Source of the DNA: Theropithecus gelada
Lineage: Eukaryota > Chordata > Mammalia > Primates > Cercopithecidae
NCBI RefSeq assembly: GCF_003255815.1
Contig: NC_037669.1
Location: 136,053,558-136,117,557, forward strand
Direction of reading: 5' to 3'
Length of the DNA: 64,000 bases
Part shown: in pieces, positions 11,827 through 22,801 of the stretch
Layout: each line of letters opens with the position of its first letter
Numbering within the stretch: the first letter of the stretch is position 1
Notes under the pieces: generated by a model
Database searches by the model: none
Seen by the model: only the letters and a program-made list of their open reading frames with translations
Told to the model about the DNA's origin: nothing
Made by a program: the position numbers and the translations under genes

Positions 11827-12290
11827 GTTGTTGCAGGTTGACTAATGGCCCCTCAAGGTGTCTATGTCTTCATCTCTGAAACCTCGGAATATGTTTATTC
11901 TATGGCAAAATGAAAATCTACAGATGTAATTAAGTTAAAGACTATAAAATAAGGAGATTAACCAGGATTATCCAAGCGGGCGCAAAGATGAAATCACAAG
12001 TGTCCTTATAGAAGGGAAGCAGAGAGAGATACTACAGAGACGAGAAGAAAATGTGAGGAAAGCAGAGTCTGGGGTGTTGGCAGCCTCTCCAAACTGAAAA
12101 AGGCACGTAGTTGGATTCTCCTCTCATAGCTTCCATAGGGAACTAGTTTTACTGACATCTTGACTTTAGCTCAATGAAACTGATTTCAGAAACTGATCTC
12201 CAGAGTTGTAAAATAATAAATTTGTGTTGCTTTAAGCCACTAAATTTGTGGTAATCTGTTACAGCAGCTAAAGGTAATACAATAGTAATG
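11827..12290 (+). mobile_element. MLT1-type solo LTR (ERVL-MaLR)
   Basis: Starts 'TGTTGCAGGTTGACTAATGG', contains 'GTAATTAAGTTAAAGA' and 'GTGTCCTTATAGAAGGG', and ends with the MaLR polyadenylation region 'AATAAATTTGTGTTGC', 'TAAGCCACTAAATTTG', 'CTGTTACAGCAGC'. No internal retroviral sequence follows, so it is a solo LTR. Confidence 0.85.
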
Positions 12291-12448
12291 AGTTGTAAAT
12301 AACCTAACATCCAACAAGAAGGGCTAGTTGGAATCAACTTGGATGTCCAATAACATGCCAGTAGGAAACAACCTATGTGCCCACAGGAAGAAACCGGTTA
12401 TATAGATTCTGATAAGTTTCAGAAGAATAGACGTGGTTTGGTTTTCTT

Positions 12449-12717
12449 CATCACCCAGGCTGGAGTGCAGTGCCGCAATCTAGGCTCACTGCAACCTCCA
12501 CCTCTCGGGTTCAAGTGATTCTCGTGCCTCAGCCTCCTGAGTAGCTGGAATTACAGGCATGTGCCACCATGCCCAGCTAATTTTTGTATTTTTAGTAGAG
12601 ACAGAGTTTCACCATGTTGGCCAGGCTGGTCTCGAACTCCTGACCTCAAGAGATCTGCCTCCCTTGACCTCCCAAAGTGCTGGGATTCCAGGTGTGAGCC
12701 ACCCATCGCACCCAACC
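12449..12717 (-). mobile_element. Alu lacking its A-tail, with target duplication
   Basis: Antisense Alu running from the 'CATCACCCAGGCTGG' segment to the 5' end ('CACCCAACC'). The Alu 3' end and tail are missing, yet 'TGGTTTTCTT' flanks it exactly on both sides (12439-12448 and 12718-12727). Confidence 0.9.
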
Positions 12718-12727
12718 TGGTTTTCTT

Positions 12728-13480
12728 AATGCATTAGAAAAAGATCTGGGAGGCTGTCTACAAGTTATTAAAGTGGACAGGACAATGAGTATTCTTTATG
12801 CTATTCTTTTTATTTGTTTATTTCATCTTCAGTGAGTCAAAGGCTTCATTGTTGTTGTAGTAATAAAGGAGATAGATCAACAAAAGAAACTTTAGCAATG
12901 AAAGGAACAATAAGAAAACACAAGGAAAGGATCTGGAGTCTTTAGGAGCCTGAGTGGACTGTATGATTTCTTAATTTCTAATTTATATGCATCCAGCTTC
13001 TCCTGTACTATTTGTTCAACAATGTTTTCAAGAACATTTCCATCTTGCAAATTGGTTGAAAATGAGTATTTCTAATCGCTGGTTCCCATTTTTATAGCTT
13101 TTGTATGTACTATAAATACTGTATGATAATCTCTACTACTATATTTATGTGCCATAAGACAAAGATCTTGCCTAGAAATGATCATTTAGATGGTGAGAAT
13201 CAGTAAAACTAAGTAAAATACTTGGAAAATGAGGCAATCTGCAATAAAATGTTGAGTTACACATCTTGGATTTTAAGGGAATGATATGTGGTGGTTCATA
13301 AAACCATAAACATAGCTTTCCATGTGCTTAGATTATTTATCCACATCAGCATCCCCAACTGTGAGTTCAAAATATACCGATTAACAATAACATTAATAGC
13401 AATGATAACAGTACTATTAGAATAAAAGTGTCATATTCCACAGTATATGTGTCTCATTGTTCAGCAACCCTTACAAAAAC
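12728..13480. other. Unique AT-rich sequence, no gene
   Basis: About 750 bases with no recognisable gene or named repeat. Stops are frequent in all frames. Confidence 0.35.
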
Positions 13481-13484
13481 CATG

Positions 13485-13640
13485 TGCAGTAAAAATACTT
13501 CACTATTATTTATACTTTACACATGAAGAAGCTGGAGCTCAGAAAAGTTTAGCAATATTATCAAGGTCACAAAGCTCCTTAGTGACTTAGATGACTTTTC
13601 TATTTAGTGACCTGCCCATGGGAGGTACAGATATCCCAGA
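13485..13640 (-). mobile_element. MIR SINE
   Basis: Antisense MIR: 'CACTATTATTTATACTTTAC', 'GAAGAAGCTGGAGCTCAG', 'AGGTCACAAAGCTCC', in the reversed core order. Confidence 0.65.
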
Positions 13641-13689
13641 TCCCCATCTGTCTCTAAGAATCAAAGATAAAGGGAATCACCAGTAGCTC

Positions 13690-13860
13690 CCCTACTCCAT
13701 TGGGGATTTCCAGTGAAGAGGAACCTGTGGCAAGAAATTTCTGACTGACACCTGCTCAAAGCTCAAGGGAATTTCTTGCTGAGCTCATTGCTGTGATGCC
13801 TAACACTGGATGGCAATCTTGCACTAGGCAGAATTCATTAAGTGCCTAAGGGTCATGCAG
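13690..13860. repeat. Unnamed interspersed repeat, copy 1
   Basis: 'CTCATTGCTGTGATGCC', then 'GCACTAGGCAGAATTCATTA', then 'CCTAAGGGTCATG' recurs in the same order at 16590-16720 ('ATCATTGCTGAGATGCC', 'CACTGGGCAGGCTTCATTA', 'CCTGGAGGGTGGG'). I do not recognise the family. Confidence 0.5.
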
Positions 13861-13874
13861 GTCCATTTGTTTTT

Positions 13875-13930
13875 TGTTTTGTTTTGTTTTTAATTGTATA
13901 TATTTAAGGTGCACAATTTTTTTTATATTA
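13875..13930 (-). mobile_element. 56-bp L1 3'-end insertion
   Basis: Flanked by a perfect 14-bp duplication GTCCATTTGTTTTT (13861-13874 and 13931-13944). The insert is T-rich and contains 'TAATTGTATATATTTAAGG', the reversed end of an L1 3'UTR. An extremely 5'-truncated copy. Confidence 0.7.
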
Positions 13931-13961
13931 GTCCATTTGTTTTTAGAAGTAGGTTACTGTT

Positions 13962-14282
13962 GGCCGGGTGCAGTGGCTCACACCTATAATCCCAGCACTG
14001 TGGGAGGCCAAGCCAGGAGGATTGCTTGAGGTCAAGAGTTCGAGACTAGCCAACATGGTGAAACTCTGTCTCTAATAAAAATACGAAAATGAGCCAGGCA
14101 TGGTGGCGCATGCTGGTAATTCCAGCTAGTTGGGAGGCTGAGGCACAAGAATCGCTTGAATCCAGGAGGTAGAGGTTGCATGAGCTGAGATCGTGCCACT
14201 GCACTCCAGCATGGGCAACAGAGCGAAACTCCATCTCTAAATAAATAAATAAATAAATAAATAAAAAACAACAACAAAAAAA
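13962..14282 (+). mobile_element. Alu (AluS-like) with (AAAT)n tail
   Basis: Full dimeric Alu from GGCCGGGTGCAGTGGC to an (AAAT)n and CAACAA-rich tail. Flanked by TAGGTTACTG (13950-13959 and 14283-14292). The reversed-strand ORFs in it are Alu artefacts. Confidence 0.95.
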
Positions 14283-14490
14283 TAGGTTACTGCTCAACTT
14301 GCCAGAAGTGACTTACAATATTTGTGTTAAACACTATTATGATGTAGCAGAATGAGAATTTGTAACAATTCCAAAGTGCACTAAATGCAACTTTATTTTC
14401 TACAATTGTCCCCATCTTGCTCCAGCTGGCTCTGACTACAGTTCTGCTGATGGTCATTAAGGTACAGTTGAAATGGTGTTGGGGAATTTA

Positions 14491-14847
14491 TTCATCCGTT
14501 TTCACACTGCTATAAAGAAATACCTGAGACTGGGTAATTTATAAAGTAAAGAGGCTTAACTGACTCACAGTTCCACATGGCTGTGGAGGCCTCAGGAAAC
14601 TTATTAACACAACCATGGGGGAATGCAAAGGGGAAGCAAGCACCTTCTTCACAAGATGGCAGAAGAGAGAAGAACAGGGGAAACTGCCACTTATAAAACC
14701 ATCAGATCTCGTGAGAGCTCCTACTCACTATCATGAGAACAGCATACAGAACCGCCCCCATGATCCAATCACCTACCTCCCTTGACACGTGGGGATTACA
14801 ATTGGAGATGAGATTTGAGTGGGGACACAGAGCCAAACCGTATCAAG
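14491..14847 (-). mobile_element. MST-type solo LTR (ERVL-MaLR)
   Basis: Minus strand starts TGATACGGTTTGGCTCTGTG near 14846 and ends with the MaLR end seen in plus as 'CCGTTTTCACACTGC'. Internal marks: 'GAGGCCTCAGGAAAC', 'TCAGATCTCGTGAGAGC', 'CCATGATCCAATCACC'. Confidence 0.9.
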
Positions 14848-14849
14848 GA

Positions 14850-15218
14850 GGAACACTTGATTCTGCTAAAGAAGGGTAACAGCATCTCTTTCTAAATACT
14901 GTCTTCAGATAAAGACTCAATGTAATTCAGATTTATATTCTTCATAACAGTGGTTTCTCTCCTCTTAAGGAACTTCCCTGTCCAATTCTCCCTTCCTCTG
15001 AGTTCCATGGAAAGTTTATTACAATGTGGGGAAGAGCCTCTGGTCCACGTGCCACATTCTGTGTCCTTGCCGACCTCACTTCATTTGGTCATTGTCACAG
15101 CTACCATGTTGATAGACATTGACAAGATTGTGGATATCTAGACTATACTTTCAGGGATCATTTCTATAGTTTGTTACTAGAGAAGTTTCTCTGAATGTGT
15201 AGAGCACCGAAGACAAAA
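14850..15218. other. Unique sequence, no gene
   Basis: Contains a 63-codon ORF (14950-15141) with no recognisable motif. I do not consider it a gene. Confidence 0.35.
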
Positions 15219-15220
15219 AT

Positions 15221-15478
15221 CCCCTCTCTCACCACTCCTATTCACTCATAAGTGAGAGTTGAACAATGAGAACACATGGACACAGGAGGAGAATATCACA
15301 CACCAGGGCCTGTTGGGGAATGGGGGGCTGGGGGAGGGATAGCATTAGAAGAAATACCTAATGTAAATGACGAGTTGATGGGTGCAGCAAACCAACATGG
15401 CACATGTATACCTATGAAACAAACCTGCACGTTGTGCACATGTACCCTAGAACTTAAAGTATAATAATAATAATAAAT
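15221..15478 (+). mobile_element. L1 3' end with internal deletion
   Basis: Primate L1 3'UTR ('GTGAGAGTTGAACAATGAG', 'CACATGTATACCTATG', 'CTAGAACTTAAAGTATAAT'). Its first 23 bases (CCCTCTCTCACCACTCC and on) come instead from the reverse-transcriptase part of ORF2, joined to the 3'UTR in 'TATTCACTCATAAG', so roughly 2 kb is missing. Tail is (TAA)n-rich. Confidence 0.85.
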
Positions 15479-15479
15479 C

Positions 15480-16254
15480 AAAATTAAAATTATAAAAAAG
15501 TAAAATAATAGAAACCCCCCCAAAACAAAGACTGTAGATCTCTAGTCATGACTTCATGTGCAAGGCCCCTTCACTCTGTGACCTCCTTTTTCCATGACTC
15601 CAGGCTTCTTCTAGCCTACCAGTCCTCTCAGTTTCCATGTTCCTCTCTACTCACACACAGCCTGCAAGTACCTGTGATTCTCCAGTGCACCATTGTTCAG
15701 GCCATGGGGCATAGGGGAACTAGTTTAGGCCCATCTATGGAAACACCTCTCTCCAACATCACTTCTGAACTGAGCCCATAGGACGGCACCATGTTCAATA
15801 AGGTGCCACAAAAAAACCTATGGCTTTCCTCAACTTCTTGCAATCTCTCCAGCGTGGAGAGTCTCTGAGAGCCCCAAACCTATGTGGATGTTTAACCACA
15901 CTTGCCACGTGCTCAACCCTAGGACATGGAGAACTAGGAAATTCTTACCTGGCCCTCATCTCTTTCTCAACTTCCCCCCTTTTCACAGCACCAGGACTTT
16001 CTGTTTACTTTCCCTTTCCCTCTGTAAGCAACGTTCCTATGTAATAGCCTGTTTCTTACCAACTGCATGAGTGTCTTTGCTCCACGTAGATACCTTTTCC
16101 CTTCCTTAGCACTAAAACCTTCATAATCTGGCCCTTATGCTAGAAGGACTACAGAAGTTTTTTTGTTTTTAATTACCAAGGGGCAAATATATTGTAATTA
16201 TTTCAAGAATATCCGTTTCCAATAATAGCAGTAATTAAGTGTTAGGCTCTGTCT
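15480..16254. other. Unique sequence, no gene
   Basis: C/T-rich unique sequence with overlapping short plus-strand ORFs of 60-77 codons (15548-16070) that share no motif with known families. No splice or polyadenylation context supports them. Confidence 0.35.
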
Positions 16255-16445
16255 CCAGGGTTTGAAGCATGGCTGTACCACTCACTAACTGTCCAGCCTT
16301 GGATATGTCACTTAACTATTCTATACTTCAGTTTCCTCTTAAGTTGAAAAAAAATAGATAACAGTCAGCTTGTTATGATGCTTAAGTAAGATAAAGCAGG
16401 TGTAGCACTCAACATAGTTGCTAGTACACAACGAAGTGCCTAGCT
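16255..16445 (+). mobile_element. MIR SINE
   Basis: Sense MIR: 'GGCTGTACCACTCACTAAC', 'GATATGTCACTTAAC', 'TTCAGTTTCCTC', 'ATGCTTAAGTAAGATAAAGC', ending near 'AGTACACAACGAAGTGCC'. Confidence 0.75.
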
Positions 16446-16589
16446 AACATTAGAAATTAGTGGTGTTTCTTTGTTCCTTAGCTACTAAGTTAGTCATTCA
16501 TTTAAGTTATTGAATTTCATGTACAAAAAAAGAACACTAAACAAAGAAAGGATACCATTATTTTATTTCCTTATAAAACCACAAAATTC

Positions 16590-16720
16590 TGCCTCCAGCT
16601 TTTTACATCCCCTTGCAGAAGATCATTGCTGAGATGCCTTTTTAGATCCCCTTGCAGAAGATCATTACTGAATGCCAGTGTTTCACTGGGCAGGCTTCAT
16701 TAAGACCCTGGAGGGTGGGT
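16590..16720. repeat. Unnamed interspersed repeat, copy 2, with a 39-bp duplication
   Basis: Counterpart of 13690-13860. Within it the 24-mer beginning CCCCTTGCAGAAGATCATT occurs at 16609-16632 and 16648-16671 (one G/A difference), a tandem duplication of period 39 absent from the other copy. Confidence 0.55.
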
Positions 16721-16825
16721 TCTTCCTTTCTGAAAAAGGGCATGGTTAAATCAACTTAATCAAATGTTAAGTGAAAATTTAGGGTCTGTCACATACACAC
16801 ATATACACAATACACAATCTCTCCC

Positions 16826-17127
16826 ATTTTTTTTTTTTTTTTTTGGGAAATGGAATCTCACTCTGTTGCCCAGGCTGAAGTGCAGTGGCACAATCTCAGC
16901 TTATTGCAGCCTCCGCCTCCCGGGTTCAAGCAATTCTCCTGCCTCAGCCTCCCAAGGAGATGGGACTACAGGTGAAGCCACCATGCCTGGCTAATTTTTG
17001 TATTTTTAGTAGAGGCAGGGTTTTGCTAGGTTGGCCAGGCTGATCTTGAACTCCTGACCTCAGGTGATCTTCTCACCTCGGCCTCCCAAAATGCTGGGAT
17101 TATAGACGTGAACCACCGCACTTGGCC
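16826..17127 (-). mobile_element. Alu (AluS-like)
   Basis: Antisense Alu beginning with an 18-T run and ending 'CGCACTTGGCC'. Flanked by CACAATCTCT (16813-16822 and 17128-17137). Confidence 0.95.
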
Positions 17128-17137
17128 CACAATCTCT

Positions 17138-18792
17138 TCAAATCAACCAGAAAATATATCTTAAAAGCTATCTTCACATTTTAAATGATCTATTTAATAC
17201 TAAATATCTTATTAACATTGAAAATGTCTCTTTTAATACTTCAGTAAGCGCCATTGTCAGTACATAGTATTCTATATACAACTGTCAAGTGTTTAGTAAC
17301 AGCTGATTACTATGGCTTAATAGCCACTTCTAAATGAATCAGAAGCACTTTGAAACCTGGTTAAAGTAATTTATCTGGTTGTTCAAACACAGTTCCGCGA
17401 AACAAGCTGCAAAATGTACCTGGCTTATAGTCCTGCCCTTTCAATAAACATTTGCTGAAAAACAAAATGCTGTCACACAACTATACCTTGAAACAACTGT
17501 AACTCTTTAGAAACTACCATTATGGAGAGATTTTGGTCATAAAAGAAATTTTATTAAATTTAGTGAGATACATATAGGAATTCAAATTGTGCTGCAATAT
17601 TCCTTTGTTCATTGGTTCATTCATTTAAACTACCGTTGAGAGAGATATTCAAAATAAGCCAGATTTGCAACTCCAACAACCCACACCAGAATGCAAAAAT
17701 TTCCCTTTTCCTCTCAGAGCTTGTCAGTCTAAATAACACATATGTGTTTAATTTAACTAAATATCTAAATGATACTTCTAAGATGCTTGGAATATAGTTG
17801 CTTTTATAAATATAAGGCACTACCACCCCAGATATTACCAGAGTCTTATTTATAGTGTTAATTTTCACCTTCTATGAAAAAAAGAGTTTGCAGAGCAAAC
17901 CTCAGACTAGTTTCTATGCAATTAAGAATGTGTGGAATTCAAATTAGTGAGACTTCATAGCATTTAGAACCAGAGGCAGAGCTATTCCCCTGGAGGGTCT
18001 CTGTCTTCAGAATTAACACTGCCTGTTTTGGTTTTGCAAAGTCTACATTTGAGGAAGCGGGAACAAAATCCCATCTAATAAACAAAAGTTTTCTGAAACT
18101 TTGGACTCTTTCAAAGCTAAGCAAATGCTTTCAAAGACAGGGCTTGAAAAAACCACTTTACTGCTCTTCCCTGCCCCGACCCCACCACCCAGTGCTGGGA
18201 CATGGGGTACTGTCCCAATGCAGCAAATAAACAGAGGGAAGAATCGAACTGATACTAACTCAAATGTGTCCTTTATACTTTATTTTAAATTTCCATAATC
18301 AGGAGGAATGCAGAGGTTCCTTTCTGCAATGTGCTTTGGTAATACATTTATTTGCTTTTTGTGGAGGAAGAGCAGCTAGTGCTTCTCTCTGAAGAAATTA
18401 CGAAATCTCTCTTCTACCCATTTTCTCGTCTTCATCCCTTTCCCAAATTACTAATTTTTCTTTTCCAAATAAGATTCCATTAGTTTTTTACTATAGACAC
18501 AAAAATCAGAGCACCTGATATGCATGCCTTGCAGTGACGGAAAAAAAAATAGCAAATAAATGACAAGGAAGGAACAGGAAAAGCAAAGGTGAGAAATGAG
18601 ATCTCTTGATATTTTTTCAAAGTGATCAGCTGGACATAAGTGTTGTTTAATGACTCCCTTCCTGCTCACCTCTCCTCAAGGGTCCCACTTCCCCCCACAG
18701 CTTACCCCTCTGGGTTGCAACTGGATAAAAAAATTCTAAAGTTTCTTCAATGAGGGGAATGATTTGTGTATGCGTGTGAGTGCACTAATTTG
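17138..18792. other. 1.65 kb repeat-poor unique block, no gene
   Basis: Apart from a weak L2-like 3' end near 17410-17465 ('CAATAAACATTTGCTGAA') I find no repeat. Small ORFs at 17612-17868, 17939-18124 and 18451-18669 have no recognisable domain. Purine-rich '18541-18550' A run only. Confidence 0.35.

Positions 18793-18823
<31 letters not shown>
18793..18823 (+). repeat. Poly(A) tract, 31 A
   Basis: Uninterrupted run of 31 A after 'CACTAATTTG'. No associated retroelement body recognised. Confidence 0.9.
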
Positions 18824-18825
<2 letters not shown>

Positions 18826-19088
18826 CCAAGCAAATATGTATGGATAATCTTCATATCTAGGGAAGAAATGAAATTCTTCTGGTTAAGTGAATAAGGTAAG
18901 ATAAGAATGTTAATTTATTTTAATGGGTGGTATATCAACTTTTCCCTGAAAAACATGCCCAATTCAATAAAGGAGGAAATCATCATTAAAAAGAAGTTGA
19001 GCAGTTTTTTAGTATATTATCCTGTTCATCATAATAGATATTGTCTCTGCCTACCCCAAAAAATAAAATAGAAAATACAAGCATATAG

Positions 19089-19411
19089 GGCTGGGCATGG
19101 TGGCTTACACCCGTAATCCCAGCACTCTAGGAAGCCAAGGCAGGTGGATACAAGGTCAGGAGTTTGAGACAAGCCTGGTCAACATGGTAAAACCTTGTCT
19201 TTACTAAAAGTACAAACATTAGCCGGTGTGATGGTTGTATGCCTGTAGTCCCAGCTACTTGGGAGGCTGAGGCAGAAGAATCGCTTGAACCCGGGAGGCA
19301 GAGGTTGCAGTAAGCCAAGATCATGCCACAGCACTCCAGCCTGGGGGACACAGAACAAGATTCTGTCTAAAAAAAAAAAAAGACGAAGAAGAAGAAGAAA
19401 GAAAGAAAGAA
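19089..19411 (+). mobile_element. Alu (AluS-like) with GAA/GAAA tail
   Basis: Full Alu; tail changes from poly(A) to (GAA)n and (GAAA)n (19381-19411). Flanked by AGAAAATACAAGCA at 19070-19083 and 19412-19425. The right copy was later used as the L1 target. Confidence 0.95.
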
Positions 19412-19431
19412 AGAAAATACAAGCAAATTTA

Positions 19432-20770
19432 GGATGGCTGGCAAGATGGCCAAATAGGAATAGCTCCAGTCTGCGGCTCCCAGCAAGATCAATGCAGAAG
19501 GCAGGTGATTTCTGCATTTCCAACTGGGGTACCCGGCTCATCTCATTGGGACTGATTAGACAGTGGGTGCAGCCCATGGAAAGTGAGCTGAAGGAGGGTG
19601 GGGCATTGCCTCACCCAAGAAATGCAAGGGGTTGGGGAACTCCCTCCTTTAGCCAAGGGAAGCCGTGAAGGACTGTGCCATGAGGAACAGTGCATTCTGG
19701 TCCAGATACTACACTTTTCCCACAGTCTTTGCAACCACAGACCAGGAGATTCCCTCAGGTGCCTACATCAACAAGGCCCTGGGATTCAAGCATAAAACTG
19801 GGCAGCTGTTTGTGCAAACATTGAGCTAGCTGCAGGAGATTTTTTTCATAACCCTGTGGCACCTGGAATGCCAGCGAGACAGAACCGTTCACTCCCCTGG
19901 AAACGGGGCTGAAGCCAGGGAGCCAAGTGGTCTAGCTCAGCGGATCCCACCCCCATAGAGACCAGCAAGCTAAGATCCACCAGTATGAAATTCTCACTGC
20001 AGCACAGCAGTGTGAAGTTGACCTGGGATGCTTGAACTTGGTAAGGGGAGGGGTGTCCACCACTACTGAGGCGTGAGTAGGCAGCTTTCCCCTCACAGTG
20101 TAAACAAAGCCTCTGGGAAGTTTGAACTGGGCAGAGCCCACCACAGCTCAGCAAAGCCGCTCTAGCCAGACTGCCTCTCTAGATTCCTCTTCTCTGGGCA
20201 GAGCATCTCTGAAAGAAAGGCAGCAGCACCGGTAGGGGCTTATAGATAAAACTCCAATATCCCTGGGACAGAGCAGTTGCAGGGAGGGGGCAGCTGTGGA
20301 CACAGCTTCAGCAGATTTAAATGTTCCTGCCTGCCAGCACTGAAGAAAGCAGTGGATCTCCCAGCACAGTGCTCAAGCTCTGCTAAGGGACAGATTGCCT
20401 CCTAAAGTGAGTCCCCAACCCCTGTGCCTCCTGACTGAGAGACGCCTCCCAGCAGGAGTTGACAGACACGTCATACAGGAGAGCTCTGGCTGGCATCTGG
20501 TGGGTGAGCCTCTGGGATGAATCTTCCAGAGGAAGGAGCAGGCAGCAATCTTTGCTGTTCTGCAGCCTCCACTGGTGATACCTAGGCAAACAGTGTCTGG
20601 AGTGGACCTCTAGCAAACTCCAGCAGACCTGCAGAAGAGGGGATAGACTGTTAGAAGGAAAACTAACAAACAGAAAGCAATAGCATCAACATCAACAAAA
20701 AGGACATCCACACAAAACCCCATCCAAAGGTCACCAACCTCAAAGACCAAAGGTAGATAAATCCACGAAG
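19432..20770 (+). promoter_or_regulatory. L1 5'UTR with internal promoter region
   Basis: Starts with the L1 5' end; the 'CAAGATGGCC' near 19442 is the YY1-type site found at the start of primate L1 promoters. Later text ('GGGAAGTTTGAACTGGG', 'CCACCACAGCTCAGC') follows the primate L1 5'UTR. Many CpG positions have decayed to TG or CA. Several ORFs of 60-130 codons read through it on both strands; I treat them as non-genic. Confidence 0.85.
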
Positions 20771-21383
20771 ATGAGGAAAAACCAGTGCAAAAAGGCTGAA
20801 AATTCCATAAACCAGAATGCCTCTGCTCCTCCAAGAAAATCAAAACTCATCACAAGCAAGGGAACAAAACTGGATGGAGAATGAGTTTGATGAATTGACA
20901 GAAGTAGACTTCACAAGGTGGGTAATAACAAACTCCTCTGAGCTAAAGCAGCATGTTCTAACCCAATGCAAGGAAGCTAAGACCCTTGAAGAAAGGTTAG
21001 AGGAATTGCTAACTAGAATAACCAGTTTAGAGAAGAACATAAATGACCTGATGGAGCTGAAAAACACAGCATGAGAACTTCGTGAAGCATACACAAGTAT
21101 CAATAACCGAATCAATCAAGTGGAAGAAAGGGTATCAGAGACTGAAGATCAACTTAATGAAATAAAGCGTGAAGACAAGATTAGAGAAAGAAGAATGAAA
21201 AGGAATGGGCAAAGCCTCCAAGAAATATGGGACAATGTGAAAAGACCAAACCTATGTTTGATTGGTGTACCTGATAGTGACTGGGAAAATAGAACCAAGT
21301 TGGAAAACACACTTCAGGATATTATCCAGGAGAACATCCCCAACCTAGCAAGAGAGGCCAACATTCAAATGTCAGAAGTATAG
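20771..21383 (+). pseudogene. L1 ORF1 (RNA-binding protein), broken and 3'-deleted
   Basis: ORF1p is the trimeric coiled-coil RNA chaperone of L1. The start is ATG at 20771 (MRKNQCKKAENS). The frame shifts near 20838-20842, where an extra A in 'CCAAGAAAATC' moves reading into the +1 frame; that frame carries ENEFDELTEVDFTRW and the heptad-rich RLEELLTRITSLEKNINDLM, which is the coiled coil. At 21073 TGA replaces the Arg codon CGA that follows 'AACACAGCA' (CpG decay). Reading resumes to IQMSEV and stops at 21381. Just after, 'AAGATACTGCATCAAC' joins text that in intact L1 lies on either side of the RRM and C-terminal domain, so about half a kilobase encoding nucleic-acid binding is gone. Confidence 0.9.
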
Positions 21384-22280
21384 AGAACACCACTAAGATA
21401 CTGCATCAACTAGTGGACAAAATAACCAGCTAGCATCATGATCACAGGATCAAATTCACACATAACAATATTAACCTTAAATGTAAACGGGCTAAATGCC
21501 CCAATTAAAAGGCACAGACTGGCAAATTGGATAAAGAGTCAAGAACCATTGGTGTGCTATATTCAGGAGACCCATCTCATGTGCAAAGACACACATGGGC
21601 TCAAAATAAAGGGATGGAAGAAGACTTACCAAGAAAATGGAAGGCAAAAAGAAGCAGGGTTTGCAATCCTAGTCTCTGATAAAACAGACTTTAAACCAAC
21701 AAAGATCAAAAAAGACCAAGAAGGGCATTACATAATGGTAACAGGATCAAAGAAACAAGAAGGGAAAACTATCCTAAATATATATGCACCCAATACAGTA
21801 GCACTCGGATTCATAAAGCAAGTTCTTAGAGACCTACAAAGAGACTTAGACTCCCACACAATAATAGTGGGAGACTTTAACACCCCACTGTCAATATTAG
21901 ATCAACAAGACGGAAAATTAACAAGGATATTCAGGACTTGAACTCAGCTCTAAACCAAGCAGACCTAAAGGGTATCTACAGAACTCTCCACCTCAAATCA
22001 ACAGAATATAATTTCTTCTCACCACCACATAGCACTTATTCTAAAATTGACAATAATTAGAAGTAAAACACTCCTCATCAAATGCAAAAGAATGGAAATC
22101 TATTGGGGGAACCCACCCCCAATATTTCAATGTAGTTCTTTCTATTTTCCATAAATGTTAGCCAGCTGAGAAATAAAGAAAAAGAGTACAAGGAGAGGAA
22201 TTTTACAGCTGGGCTGCCAGGGGTGACATCACAGATCAGTAGGACCGTGATGCCCACCTAAGCGGCAAAACCAGCAAGTT

Positions 22281-22286
22281 TTTATT
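22281..22286 (-). promoter_or_regulatory. LTR polyadenylation signal AATAAA
   Basis: Minus strand reads CCTTAATAAAAACTTGCTGG, the polyadenylation signal of the LTR, followed downstream by the R/U5 part (22270 down to 22101). Confidence 0.65.
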
Positions 22287-22483
22287 AAGGATTTCAAAAG
22301 GGGAGGGGATGTACAAACAGGGAGGTCACATGCTTCAAGGGGGAAAAAGTAGAACAAAGATCACATGCTTCTGAGGAAAGAGGACAAGGGCAAAATCAGA
22401 ACTCCTGATAAGGGTCTATGTTCAGCAGTGCACATATTGTCTTGATAAACATCTTAACAGAAAACAGGGTTCAAGAGCAGAGA

Positions 22484-22763
22484 GCCGGGCGCGGTGGCTC
22501 AAGCCTGTAATCCCAGCACTTTGGGAGGCCGAGACGGGCGGATCACGAGGTCGGGAGATCGAGACCATCCTGGCTGACACGGTGAAACCCCGTCTCTACT
22601 AAAAAATACAAAAAACTAGCCGGGCGAGGTGGCGGGCGCCTGTAGTCCCAGCTACTTGGGAGGCTGAGGCAGGAGAATGGCATGAACCTGGGAGGCGGAG
22701 CTTGCAGTGAGCTGAGATCCGGCCACTGCACTCCAGCCTGGGCGGCAGAGCGAGACTCCGTCT

Positions 22764-22797
<34 letters not shown>
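22484..22797 (+). mobile_element. AluY, Old World monkey YRa-like
   Basis: Near-consensus young Alu inside the LTR, flanked by AAGAGCAGAGA (22473-22483 and 22796-22806), with a tail of over 30 A. It carries GCTCAAGCCTG, ACAAAAAACTAGCCGGG and GAGATCCGGCCACTG, which together I associate with macaque/baboon AluYRa rather than human AluY. Low divergence makes it the youngest insertion recognised here. Confidence 0.9.

Positions 22798-22801
<4 letters not shown>

Noticed and set aside
19179..19668. ORFs of 127-132 codons on both strands
   Set aside because: Run through the Alu and L1 5'UTR; reading depends on low-complexity tail.
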